Assembly: GCF_947654165.1 (NCBI RefSeq)
Contig: NZ_CANTKB010000027.1
Coordinates: 1 to 40,940, forward strand
Direction: 5' to 3'
From: an uncultured Blautia sp.
GTDB lineage: Bacteria; Bacillota; Clostridia; Lachnospirales; Lachnospiraceae
Length of the DNA: 40,940 nucleotides
Shown: positions 34,991-40,940 of the stretch, piece by piece
How positions within the stretch are numbered: the first letter of the stretch is position 1
Layout of the letters: every line of letters starts with the position of its first letter
The notes under the pieces: generated by a model
Seen by the model: the letters and a program-made list of their open reading frames with translations, nothing else
Told to the model about the DNA's origin: nothing
Database searches by the model: none
Program-made: the position numbers and the translations under genes

Positions 34991-35572
34991 TTGAGAATAC
35001 ATGGAGACAAAGTTATAAAACGACGCTCGGGATTAGAACAGAGATCGGATTACCATGAATATCTACCAGAGTTGCGGGAAGATTTTAAATGTATGTGTGG
35101 GTATTGTGGTAAGACGGAAAGAGTGACCAAAAATGCATTTGAAATAGACCATTTTGTACCAAAAAAATATGCTAAGTTTCGAGAAAATGATTATAGCAAT
35201 TTGGTATATTCGTGTTATGTATGTAATCGAAAAAAGTCTTCTAAATGGCCATCTGAAGATGCAAAAATTCAATTCATTGAAGAGAGAGGTTTTATTGATC
35301 CGGCAACAGATGAATATGATGAACATATAGAAAGAAAACCAGATGGAATGATCTGCGGAAAAACAAAAACGGGGAAATATATGGCAGAGGAGGCATTTCA
35401 GTTTCATTTAAGACCTATGAAAGAGGTTTGGCAGCTTATGCAATTGATAGAGAAGAAAGAAATGCTCCGAGAAAAGATGAAAGTACTCATGCCAGATGAA
35501 ATACAAGATTACATAGAGATGGATGAATTGTTAGAAGTGTTGCAAGGTATATTATTTCAAAGCAAAGAATAG
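34991..35572 (+). CDS. HNH endonuclease
   Basis: A 193-residue protein with a treble-clef HNH fold near the N-terminus: CGYCGK (C36/C39), FEIDHFVPK (D53-H54), N70 in YSNLVYSC, and CYVCNRKKS (C75/C78, N79). It is the catalytic metal-binding set that cuts DNA. The C-terminal 90 residues are helical (RPMKEVWQLMQLIEKKEMLREKMKVLM) and may bind partners. The start is TTG 34991, placed by GAGGTG at 34980-34985. It is last in the cassette and probably the effector. A terminator follows 44 nt on. The Zn ligands and the catalytic His are all present. Confidence 0.9.
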   Translation: MRIHGDKVIKRRSGLEQRSDYHEYLPELREDFKCMCGYCGKTERVTKNAFEIDHFVPKKYAKFRENDYSNLVYSCYVCNRKKSSKWPSEDAKIQFIEERGFIDPATDEYDEHIERKPDGMICGKTKTGKYMAEEAFQFHLRPMKEVWQLMQLIEKKEMLREKMKVLMPDEIQDYIEMDELLEVLQGILFQSKE

Positions 35573-35616
35573 TTTAAGTTATACTAGATGAAAGTAGTAG
35601 AATATTGTGTATAGAA

Positions 35617-35657
35617 GATGCCGTAAACAGAGCAAAACTTGTCACGGCATCTTTTTT
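35617..35657 (+). terminator. Terminator of the methyltransferase-HNH cassette
   Basis: GATGCCGT pairs with ACGGCATC (35617-35624 with 35644-35651), then six T. Confidence 0.85.
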
Positions 35658-35683
35658 GCGTTGTTAACTGTATGATAACAGAA

Positions 35684-36118
35684 TTAATCTTTTAGGGAAG
35701 AAAACGATGAGATTTCTTCGAAACCTAATAAACTGCCAGTGTGTCCGATGATTTGCTCATCGGTTGATGGAGAAGTACGAAAATATAGTTGGTAATAGTG
35801 CCCTTGAAGCAGTTTTACACTTTTATCTGTTGTGAACTGATATTCCCGGTCATCGGTTCCGATAAGATGTATTTGCTGTGTTTTCTTAAAGGCAGAAACT
35901 TCCCGTTTGCTGCAATATCCTTCCACTGTCAGGTAGGAACTGGAATGGATGAGATGATGCAGGCTGATGCATCGAATCAGGCAGCATGCACCGATCACGA
36001 GGCTCATAATGAGAAGGATTTTATCTTTTGTCTGCAGCCCGATGATGCATCCGAATAGTACACAAAAAAAGCCGATTGCCGCCTGGGCAACCAGCTTGGA
36101 TAATAATGGTTTTGGCAT
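35684..36118 (-). CDS. Small membrane protein, unknown
   Basis: A 144-residue protein with two hydrophobic helices (AAIGFFCVLFGCIIGLQ and ILLIMSLVIGACCLIRCI, about residues 13-50) and a C-terminal strand-rich domain (YLTVEGYCSKREVSAF; HLIGTDDREYQFTT; YYQLYFRTSPSTDEQIIG). AAAGGAGC precedes ATG 36118. It is the last gene of the zinc-protein/sigma operon, 10 nt after the previous gene. No family is recognised; the soluble part looks like a small beta-barrel facing the cytoplasm. Confidence 0.65.
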   Translation of the reverse strand: MPKPLLSKLVAQAAIGFFCVLFGCIIGLQTKDKILLIMSLVIGACCLIRCISLHHLIHSSSYLTVEGYCSKREVSAFKKTQQIHLIGTDDREYQFTTDKSVKLLQGHYYQLYFRTSPSTDEQIIGHTGSLLGFEEISSFSSLKD

Positions 36119-36128
36119 AATGCTCCTT

Positions 36129-36815
36129 TCAAAATCGTTGGAATGAAATTTGTTTATTAAGATACAGATTGCCCACAGCCTGCAGGACAGGATACTGGAT
36201 ATGCAGAATCTGTGCCTGGTCAGCCAGTGTCAGGTAGGTATCTTCCGTTCCATCGTAGAGTTGTGTGAAGAACTCATCTTCCCGCTTTGCTACTTTCTTT
36301 TGATCTACACAGGTCACCAGTTCCGCAGTGGTTAGCGGAATGGCTTTCGTAAGCTTTAAGACGGTTTCCTCAATAGGCGTGTTTTTTTCTTTCCGCAGAT
36401 ATTTTCCAAAATCTCCGGGCTTGATTTTCCCTTCTACATAGAGCTGGATACAGGTAAATAGCCGGGTGGAGAAAGTTTCGTGAACCGGAAGGATGTGAAG
36501 TTTTCCTAACAGCTGATAGAGTGCATCTACGCCGGTCACTCCTTCTCCTTTTGCAATCAGGCCGCGCAAAAGCAGCCGGTTCAGATAGTGGGAAAATGCC
36601 AGTCCGTCCGGTCTGCCGCTGTTTTTAAGCCGCACATGGTAATCAGACTCCAGTTCGTGTATCTGCAGAATCTGGAAGGCAAGGCAGCTCCAGAGAATCA
36701 GTTCGTGGTCGCATAGCCCGAATTCCTGATGATTATTCAGAACCATAGGAGTGGATTTCCCATCTGTATTTTTGACAAATTTTAATGTGCCGATGGCGGT
36801 ATAAAGTGTCAGCAT
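36129..36815 (-). CDS. Hypothetical protein next to the sigma-like factor
   Basis: A 228-residue soluble protein, mainly helical. Seen: N-terminal strand LYTAIGTLKFVKNTDGKSTPMVLNN, then CDHELILWSCLAFQILQIHEL, SHYLNRLLLRGLIAKGEGVTGVDALYQLLG (like a winged-helix segment) and TLADQAQILHIQYPVLQAV. It could be a transcriptional co-factor with a winged helix, but I recognise no family. AGAAGGAGG precedes ATG 36815, 18 nt after the sigma-like gene. Confidence 0.65.
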   Translation of the reverse strand: MLTLYTAIGTLKFVKNTDGKSTPMVLNNHQEFGLCDHELILWSCLAFQILQIHELESDYHVRLKNSGRPDGLAFSHYLNRLLLRGLIAKGEGVTGVDALYQLLGKLHILPVHETFSTRLFTCIQLYVEGKIKPGDFGKYLRKEKNTPIEETVLKLTKAIPLTTAELVTCVDQKKVAKREDEFFTQLYDGTEDTYLTLADQAQILHIQYPVLQAVGNLYLNKQISFQRF

Positions 36816-36833
36816 AGAACTGCCTCCTTCTTG

Positions 36834-37415
36834 TTATGATGCTAATAGCTCATATAATATCTCATTTTCTTTCAGCCATTTTCTCGCCTTGCTCTGCCAT
36901 GCCCTTACCCTGTTGGAAGGAACCTGATATAGTTTTGCAAGCTCCCGATCGGTGTAACCGTCTTGCTGCAGACGGAGAGTGGCAATTCCTTTTTGTATCA
37001 TATTGCTGCCTGCCGATGCCAGTTCCTTCAGGTATGCAGTGGACAGGTTTTGAATCGCTTCCTGCTCCGTGGAAAGGGAAGTACGATTTTGGTGAAACTC
37101 ACCTTCATAAGAGTGACCGTCCTCGGATTCCAGCAATGCATCTAAGGAACAGAATCGTTTATTATATTGGTAAACGGTACGCCAGTATCCGTAGATCGCA
37201 TTACGGACAGCAGCTCTGGCATATGGTCGGAAGGGACGGTGTCCATCGTATTTAGAAGCTGCATTGCACAGTGCCAGGTAACTGGTTTGTGTCAGCTCCT
37301 CATATTCCTCCTGAGAAAGATTTGAGTAATTCCGTGTCAGGACATTTACCATTTGCGGCACCAGATCCATATTTTCTTCAACGAGATGGCTGTAGGGGAT
37401 AGGATTATTTTTCAT
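36834..37415 (-). CDS. Sigma-70-like RNA polymerase factor
   Basis: A 193-residue protein. Region 2 is MVNVLTRNYSNLSQEEYEELTQTSYLALCNAASKYDG...FRPYARAAVRNAIYGYWR; region 4 is GYTDRELAKLYQVPSNRVRAWQSKARKWLKE with a helix-turn-helix. The start is ATG 37415 with GGAGGGTG upstream; the longer reading from 37502 overlaps the preceding gene without a site. The linker is short. It resembles small element- or phage-coded sigma factors and could recognise special promoters of the element, for instance the shared promoters at 1087, 12959 and 30310, but those look like standard sigma-A sites, so this is only a possibility. Confidence 0.85.
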   Translation of the reverse strand: MKNNPIPYSHLVEENMDLVPQMVNVLTRNYSNLSQEEYEELTQTSYLALCNAASKYDGHRPFRPYARAAVRNAIYGYWRTVYQYNKRFCSLDALLESEDGHSYEGEFHQNRTSLSTEQEAIQNLSTAYLKELASAGSNMIQKGIATLRLQQDGYTDRELAKLYQVPSNRVRAWQSKARKWLKENEILYELLAS

Positions 37416-37429
37416 GTCATCCACCCTCC

Positions 37430-37843
37430 TTATCCTGCAAGGCACAGCGGTACATGGTTGTAGCGAAGGACTTTCTCTGATTCTTCTATAAGTCGTTCGC
37501 ACATGTACTCACTGAAATTGCCGATATGTGCCTGTGTGGTGTCGAGGCAGAATTTGTCTGACATCCACCGGTAGGCATCTTTCTTGGACAGAATTCCTTG
37601 TTTCCAGATCTGATCAAAGATTTGGTGTGCACGGATACGTTTCTCACGAAGAGATTTATTCGCCAGAGTTCCTTTAGGGCGAGTGGTGCCGGGATGGACG
37701 CTGACGTAGGAATTGCAGACCGGATAGCGGCTGCATACATAAAGTTTGCCTTCCCATGCATTTTTTCCATGGACATAAGATGTATCTCTTAAAATGGCTG
37801 GGCTGCCACAGTAAGGGCAGCGTATGATTTGTTTCTTCATCAT
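37430..37843 (-). CDS. Zinc-finger protein, DUF3268-like
   Basis: A 137-residue protein. An N-terminal zinc ribbon CPYCGSPA (C-x2-C) is followed by YVCSRYPVCNSYVSVHPGTTRPKGTLANKSLREKR, a pattern I associate with DUF3268 zinc-finger proteins of phages and mobile elements. A helical tail follows (YRWMSDKFCLDTTQAHIGNFSEYMCERLI). GAGGTGAATC precedes ATG 37843. It is first in the operon with the sigma-like factor; two 19-bp repeats lie upstream. Its role is unknown; nucleic-acid binding is likely from the ribbon and basic residues. Confidence 0.8.
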   Translation of the reverse strand: MMKKQIIRCPYCGSPAILRDTSYVHGKNAWEGKLYVCSRYPVCNSYVSVHPGTTRPKGTLANKSLREKRIRAHQIFDQIWKQGILSKKDAYRWMSDKFCLDTTQAHIGNFSEYMCERLIEESEKVLRYNHVPLCLAG

Positions 37844-37855
37844 GATTCACCTCGC

Positions 37856-37917
37856 ATTACGTTTTTTATACGTACATTTATCCTTTATTAGTAAGTTTAT
37901 TACGTTTTCTATACGTA
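37856..37917 (-). promoter_or_regulatory. Two 19-bp direct repeats before the DUF3268/sigma operon
   Basis: ATTACGTTTTTTATACGTA (37856-37874) and the same with one change, T to C (37899-37917), are 43 bp apart, about four helical turns. Each is itself an imperfect inverted repeat (TACGT/ACGTA). A possible minus-strand promoter, TTACAA-17-TAATAA, overlaps the distal copy. They look like regulator sites for the operon; the binder is unknown. Confidence 0.55.
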
Positions 37918-38006
37918 TATTGTAAGTAAAAGTGTGATGAATTCCCATATATCAGGGACGGAAACAGGTACCCAATTGTTCCCATTTTACCACTTTCTGC
38001 CATTTT

Positions 38007-38279
38007 TTATGAATGTTCTGGATAGAAAATTGTTTTGATTAATGGAAAAAGGCCACTGTCTGTAAAACGTTGGTAATTAACTGCCGTGAAGATAAACTTA
38101 TCACAAAAGTATCGGAGCAGGAACAGTGCAATTAGTATCAAGCAGATCCGGTAGATGGTAAGTGCCAGCCTTTTCTTTTTGTGTAAAGATGTAAATCTGC
38201 AGTACAGGATATAAACCATAGGGATAAAAATCAGGGTAGTAAAGCCTTTGTCAATCGTTTGGATGATCAGTGTAAGCAT
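38007..38279 (-). CDS. Small membrane protein
   Basis: A 90-residue protein with two hydrophobic helices (MLTLIIQ...FTTLIFIPMVYILYCRF and LTIYRICLILIALFLLRYF) separated by a basic loop (LHKKKRL). ATG 38279 follows AAGGAGGTG at good spacing; the upstream reading from 38306 has none. It resembles the small two-helix proteins of conjugative elements in size and layout, but no family is recognised. It lies 58 nt before the broken Cys-rich gene end, on the same strand. Confidence 0.65.
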   Translation of the reverse strand: MLTLIIQTIDKGFTTLIFIPMVYILYCRFTSLHKKKRLALTIYRICLILIALFLLRYFCDKFIFTAVNYQRFTDSGLFPLIKTIFYPEHS

Positions 38280-38336
38280 GTTGTACACCTCCTTGTCTTT
38301 ATTCATTCTGTACGCAGAAACGAACGAAAACGCAAC

Positions 38337-38705
38337 TTACCAGTCATAGTTTTTCTCTTCCTGCATTTTTAGAAGTTCCATACACGGACAGTCGGACTTG
38401 GTTGCAGTTCTGATATTCAGGTAAGAGCGATATAAGGATAAAAAGGCAGATACAGATATGTTGCTTATACATTCTTCCGGTTCCGGATAACAGGAAAATA
38501 AAATCCGGGCATCGGAAAGAGGGAGGATCAGCGGTTCTGCTGTGGCATCCGGATGAAATAGGAATCAGGATTCTCTGCATATACCGGAAGTTTTACAGGA
38601 GGGGCAGGTCACATGGATGCAGTGATGCCAGTTCCCATCACAGGCATCTAAGAATCTACGAACATGTTTGATATCTGTCTGGATATAGGTTGTTTCCATA
38701 TTCAT
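38337..38705 (-). pseudogene. Cys-rich small protein gene interrupted by an in-frame TGA
   Basis: One minus-strand frame runs from ATG 38699 (or 38705) to TAA 38337-38339 and is broken only by TGA at 38567-38565 (codon 45). Before it the product reads KHVRRFLDACDGNWHH and CPSCKTSGICRES; after it FLFHPDATAEPLIL, RILFSCYPEPEECISNI and ATKSDCPCMELLKM. The two parts together carry nine cysteines, several in C-x2-C and C-x5-C spacing, so a metal site is likely. The absence of a frame change suggests one base change (e.g. TGG to TGA). GGTGATG lies before ATG 38699. Other ORFs over this region are less coherent. Function unknown. Confidence 0.6.
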
Positions 38706-38754
38706 CACCAAAAAGCAGGCAGTCTCTATGGACCGCCTGCACTGAAATTAAAGA

Positions 38755-39190
38755 TTATTTTTGTTTCTTTTTCCGGAAATAGATTACTGCAGCAATACCT
38801 GCAAGCAGAAGGGCACCTGCAGCAATACCTGCGTAAAGAAGAATAGGGGTATCATCGCCGGTCTTGACTGGTGTGGAGATATCCGGAGTATCTTTTGGTA
38901 CATCGGTAATTTTCACTGTCTGGCCGTCATCATTCAAATCTTCGTGATTGGTCAGTTCCACTTCTTTTTTGTTGTCTTTATCACCGGTAGATACATAGAG
39001 CTTTTCAAAAACAACTACATCGTGTCCGGAAAGGGCAGTGGCATCAAAGGTAAAGGTTACTTCTACAGTGCCTTCAGATTTGTCTGCCTTAAAAGTAGTT
39101 TCCGCAGTCACTGGCTTTCCTTCAATAATAACTTCTTTTCCGGTTTCCTTGTCCATCAGAGTACCTATGCTAACTTCCCATGTTTTTCCT
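38755..39190 (-). pseudogene. C-terminal part of a VaFE-type sortase-anchored surface protein, cut by an IS
   Basis: The tail of a cell-surface adhesin or pilin-like protein. It begins at the IS edge (GKTWEVSIGTLMDKETG, reading in from about 39190) and holds one VaFE-type domain (GKPVTAETTFKADKSEG, VEVTFTFDATALSGHDVVVFEKL), known for internal ester/isopeptide links. It ends with a sorting signal TPVKTGDD, a hydrophobic helix (ILLYAGIAAGALLLAGIAAVIYF) and RKKKQK. A stop codon interrupts the frame just upstream of the insertion point. The N-terminal part must lie beyond the window, past the IS. The PVKTG-type signal is plausible for the class B sortase at 8321-9103. Confidence 0.75.
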
Positions 39191-39236
39191 ACTCAACGCC
39201 ATCATAAGCTATTTGATGATGTTGAGTCTCTTTTCA

Positions 39237-39452
39237 CTACTTGCTCTCTAAGAATGCTAAAATTTCCGCTCTCGTTTTTGAACTGTCCCTTATGGCTTGT
39301 AATAATTCCTGATTTTCGAGTGCCTTTTTTTCTTCATATAGCTGATCTAATTCTGCTGATATGTTATCGCATCGTTCTTTCAATTTACGAAGTTTCTCCT
39401 CGTTTTCAGCTATCTTCAAATCAATCGTCTTCATATTCTTGATACGTGCCAT
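39237..39452 (-). CDS. Small coiled-coil protein, DUF4315-like, downstream of the transposase
   Basis: A 71-residue charged protein, nearly all coiled coil (LKIAENEEKLRKLKERCDN, ISAELDQLYEEKKALENQEL, LLQAIRDSSKTRAEILAFLES). The start ATG 39452 has AGAGGAG at proper spacing; ATG 39458 is too near it. It overlaps the end of the transposase by about 30 nt, so it is translated with it. The shape, with a coiled coil then a short helix ending AILAFLE, recalls DUF4315 proteins of Firmicute mobile elements. It may be an accessory factor of this IS. Confidence 0.65.
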   Translation of the reverse strand: MARIKNMKTIDLKIAENEEKLRKLKERCDNISAELDQLYEEKKALENQELLQAIRDSSKTRAEILAFLESK

Positions 39453-40940
39453 TTTCATTCTCCTCTGTCTCTGGAGCAAAAGCATTTTCCAATTCTTTCC
39501 CTAAAAGAACTGCTTTTGCAAGTATTGTTCCCTCTTCAATTCCAAATGCTCCTAAGATTGTTTTTTGTGTTGCGGTAATTGCATGGTCCACTTTATAATG
39601 ACCACCTGGTTGACGAATTAATTCTATTTTTTCTAATTCTCTTAATGCTGCTGGAACAGTCATATAGTTAAGTTTTTTAATCATTTCAGCCATGCGTCTT
39701 CTCAACATTGTATATATCTTGCTGCGTATGATAAGTGCAATAAACTCGATGAAAATTTTGGATTCCAATGCTTCATTTCCATATACTCTAAGTGATCGAT
39801 TACCTAAAAATGACTTGTCGCTACAAAAGAGTTTCTCAGATGAATCTCTGTTCTTATATAACAACAGTGCATCTTCTGCTGACATTCTTTCAGAAGTTAC
39901 GATTGCAAAGTAGCCGCATAACTCTAATTCTTTTTCAATGACATCTTCACGTTCTTTATAACCATAAAATTTTCTGACACCGTTTTTTTCATGATAAGTC
40001 AACTCATAATAATGCTCATAAGACTTGCCAAATTCTATATTCCGGCCTTTTCCTTTATCCATTGTTTCAGCCATTCGTAAGAGAAGATTTTCTAACTGTG
40101 TTCGTTCTGCATTAGCTCGAGCAGATTTGTAATACAGATGGAAATATCGATCTGTAGTATCGTCTGTATAAAGCTTTTCTCTTATTGTTATTCCATATGT
40201 ATGATACTGTGTGATTGCACATGCTCGTTTGGTTTCAAACTTCCCTTTATGACTCAATATTTGATTCTTCACAAAAGACGCTCGTCCTTTAACCATTATA
40301 ATAAAGCCATAGTCACATGAATCCATATAAGCAAGATTCTCTTTGCTGAAATATCCTCTATCTAAAACAAATCCCAGATCTTTATAACCATATCCCTTGA
40401 ATTTTTGAACGATATACTGTAACTGGGATACATCGACCACGCTTCCAGGATAACTCTCATATAGAAGTGGTATCTGGTTATTCAAATCATATGCGATAGA
40501 ATAATTGAAAATAGGTGCGCCTATATCTGCTTTCGGATGTCCATATTCTGCTTTTTCGATTTCTCCGGCTTTACAATTCTTATTTGTAGAATCATAAGAA
40601 ACATAGATTCGTTCCTTGTGATTACGGCAATCATTCCAACTATTTAGAAAATCAATTCGTTCATTAGCACTGACCTCCGACAGAAATCTGGAGATTGTCG
40701 AATCGCTATAAATCTTATGTCCCGGTGTCAATGAGGGATGATTATACGCATATTCAGGATAATGCTGTGCTGCATTATTTTCCGAAATAATAGAATACGC
40801 TGCAAGATCAAGTAATAACCCTTTCCCTTGTTCATCCCAAGAATTAAGGTGATCAAAAAGCCCATAATCTTCGATTATTTTTTTGAATTTATAGGAAATT
40901 CCAAGTTTTGGAAACACAAAAAAAGAACAGGAGTTTACCG
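39421..40940 (-). CDS. Transposase of IS4 superfamily (IS1634-like), 5' end outside the window
   Basis: At least 500 residues of a DDE transposase. Seen: the first Asp in YVSYDSTNKN, the second in GFVLDRGYFSKENL, and the IS4-type signature Y-(2)-R-(3)-E-(6)-K in YKNRDSSEKLFCSDKS, followed by RVYGNEALESKIFIEFIALI. The frame stays open to the window edge; the GTG at 40917 is not a true start because relatives of this family have more N-terminal sequence. The protein cuts and moves the element by cut-and-paste. It overlaps the small coiled-coil ORF. No internal stop is seen, so it may be active. Confidence 0.88.
   Translation of the reverse strand, partial: VNSCSFFVFPKLGISYKFKKIIEDYGLFDHLNSWDEQGKGLLLDLAAYSIISENNAAQHYPEYAYNHPSLTPGHKIYSDSTISRFLSEVSANERIDFLNSWNDCRNHKERIYVSYDSTNKNCKAGEIEKAEYGHPKADIGAPIFNYSIAYDLNNQIPLLYESYPGSVVDVSQLQYIVQKFKGYGYKDLGFVLDRGYFSKENLAYMDSCDYGFIIMVKGRASFVKNQILSHKGKFETKRACAITQYHTYGITIREKLYTDDTTDRYFHLYYKSARANAERTQLENLLLRMAETMDKGKGRNIEFGKSYEHYYELTYHEKNGVRKFYGYKEREDVIEKELELCGYFAIVTSERMSAEDALLLYKNRDSSEKLFCSDKSFLGNRSLRVYGNEALESKIFIEFIALIIRSKIYTMLRRRMAEMIKKLNYMTVPAALRELEKIELIRQPGGHYKVDHAITATQKTILGAFGIEEGTILAKAVLLGKELENAFAPETEENENGTYQEYEDD

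Larger units (their letters stand above)
39191..40940 (-). mobile_element. IS4-superfamily insertion sequence (IS1634-like), partial
   Basis: The element contains a transposase and a small coiled-coil ORF. Its left edge lies near 39191, where the VaFE protein frame breaks and an inverted repeat starts: ACTCAAC/GTTGAGT (39191-39197 with 39221-39227), possibly the terminal hairpin. The right end lies past 40940, so terminal repeats and target duplication cannot be checked. Confidence 0.75.

Noticed and set aside
36834..37415. Sigma-like factor as reader of the three shared promoters
   Set aside because: The shared promoters match the ordinary TTGACA/TATAAT-type consensus, so a special sigma factor is not needed; kept only as a remote possibility.
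38565..38567. TGA as selenocysteine in the Cys-rich gene
   Set aside because: No bacterial-type SECIS hairpin is evident just downstream, and two other genes show similar single stops (one TAG), which fits decay better.
38344..38580. Minus-strand 78-codon frame over the Cys-rich gene
   Set aside because: The alternative frame joined across the TGA gives coherent Cys motifs and has a ribosome site; this one has neither.
9127..38705. Alternative genetic code in which TGA or TAG is sense
   Set aside because: TGA and TAG end many intact genes here (sortase, GPH symporter, GH2, AAA ATPase), so the standard bacterial code applies.

Overview
The window looks like part of a large mobile or plasmid-like element in a gut Lachnospiraceae-type Clostridium relative. 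The evidence is strong AGGAGG-type ribosome sites with some TTG starts, a class B sortase, a SpoVT/AbrB regulator, DUF5688-like and DUF3268-like proteins, a VaFE-type surface-protein tail, and moderate G+C. No relaxase, integrase, replication initiator, tRNA, rRNA or CRISPR array was seen, so the element continues outside the window or is incomplete.

Layout. 1-1100: XRE repressor, divergent promoter/operator and a small Cys-rich protein. 1087-9489: plus-strand DNA-processing operon (unknown 380-aa protein, YqaJ/lambda-exonuclease-like nuclease split by a -1 frameshift, RecD2-like helicase, a possible annealing/accessory protein, CHC2 zinc-finger primase-like protein, sortase B, a gene broken by an amber codon). 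9647-11699: AlbA/Schlafen-type protein broken by one TGA, then an SRAP (HMCES/YedK) protein. 11755-12654: DUF5688-like gene (minus). 13036-15244: SOS-controlled Y-family polymerase, a small partner and a GNAT protein. 15420-22072: galactan-use cassette (AraC regulator, GPH symporter, cytoplasmic GH2, secreted GH53 with a ricin-type domain). 30257 down to 22141 (minus): SSB, membrane protein, MoxR-type AAA ATPase, small HTH, VWA protein with HExxH, unknown protein, SpoVT-like regulator and two small proteins. 30518-35657: AT-rich four-gene cassette (N6-adenine methyltransferase, protein with two GHKL ATPase domains, stand-alone receiver, HNH nuclease). 37843 down to 35684 (minus): DUF3268 zinc protein, sigma-like factor, unknown protein, membrane protein. 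38007-40940: membrane protein, Cys-rich gene with an in-frame TGA, tail of a sortase-anchored surface protein cut by an IS4-superfamily insertion sequence that runs off the window.

Two things stand out. First, 30621-35572 reads as a restriction-like defence system wired as a two-component relay: a methyltransferase, a sensor with a MORC/Hsp90-like N-terminal ATPase and a histidine-kinase-like C-terminus, a receiver, and an HNH nuclease. I cannot match this exact set to a named system. Second, three promoters (1087, 12959 and 30310) share the pattern TATATAGT-N10-TTGACA-N17-TAnnAT. Each is followed by a structured leader with a shared GTTTAKGTT-type linker and two tandem intrinsic terminators before the first gene. 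The SSB operon behind one of them also contains internal terminators without evident new promoters. This suggests a shared attenuation or antitermination system controlling the element's operons.

Smaller points: an in-phase A AAA AAG slippery heptamer exactly at the yqaJ frame change; three genes each interrupted by one in-frame stop; a GAAC-N4-GTTC LexA box inside the polymerase promoter; and two 19-bp repeats ahead of the DUF3268/sigma operon. All functional statements come from reading the sequence; no database search was possible.
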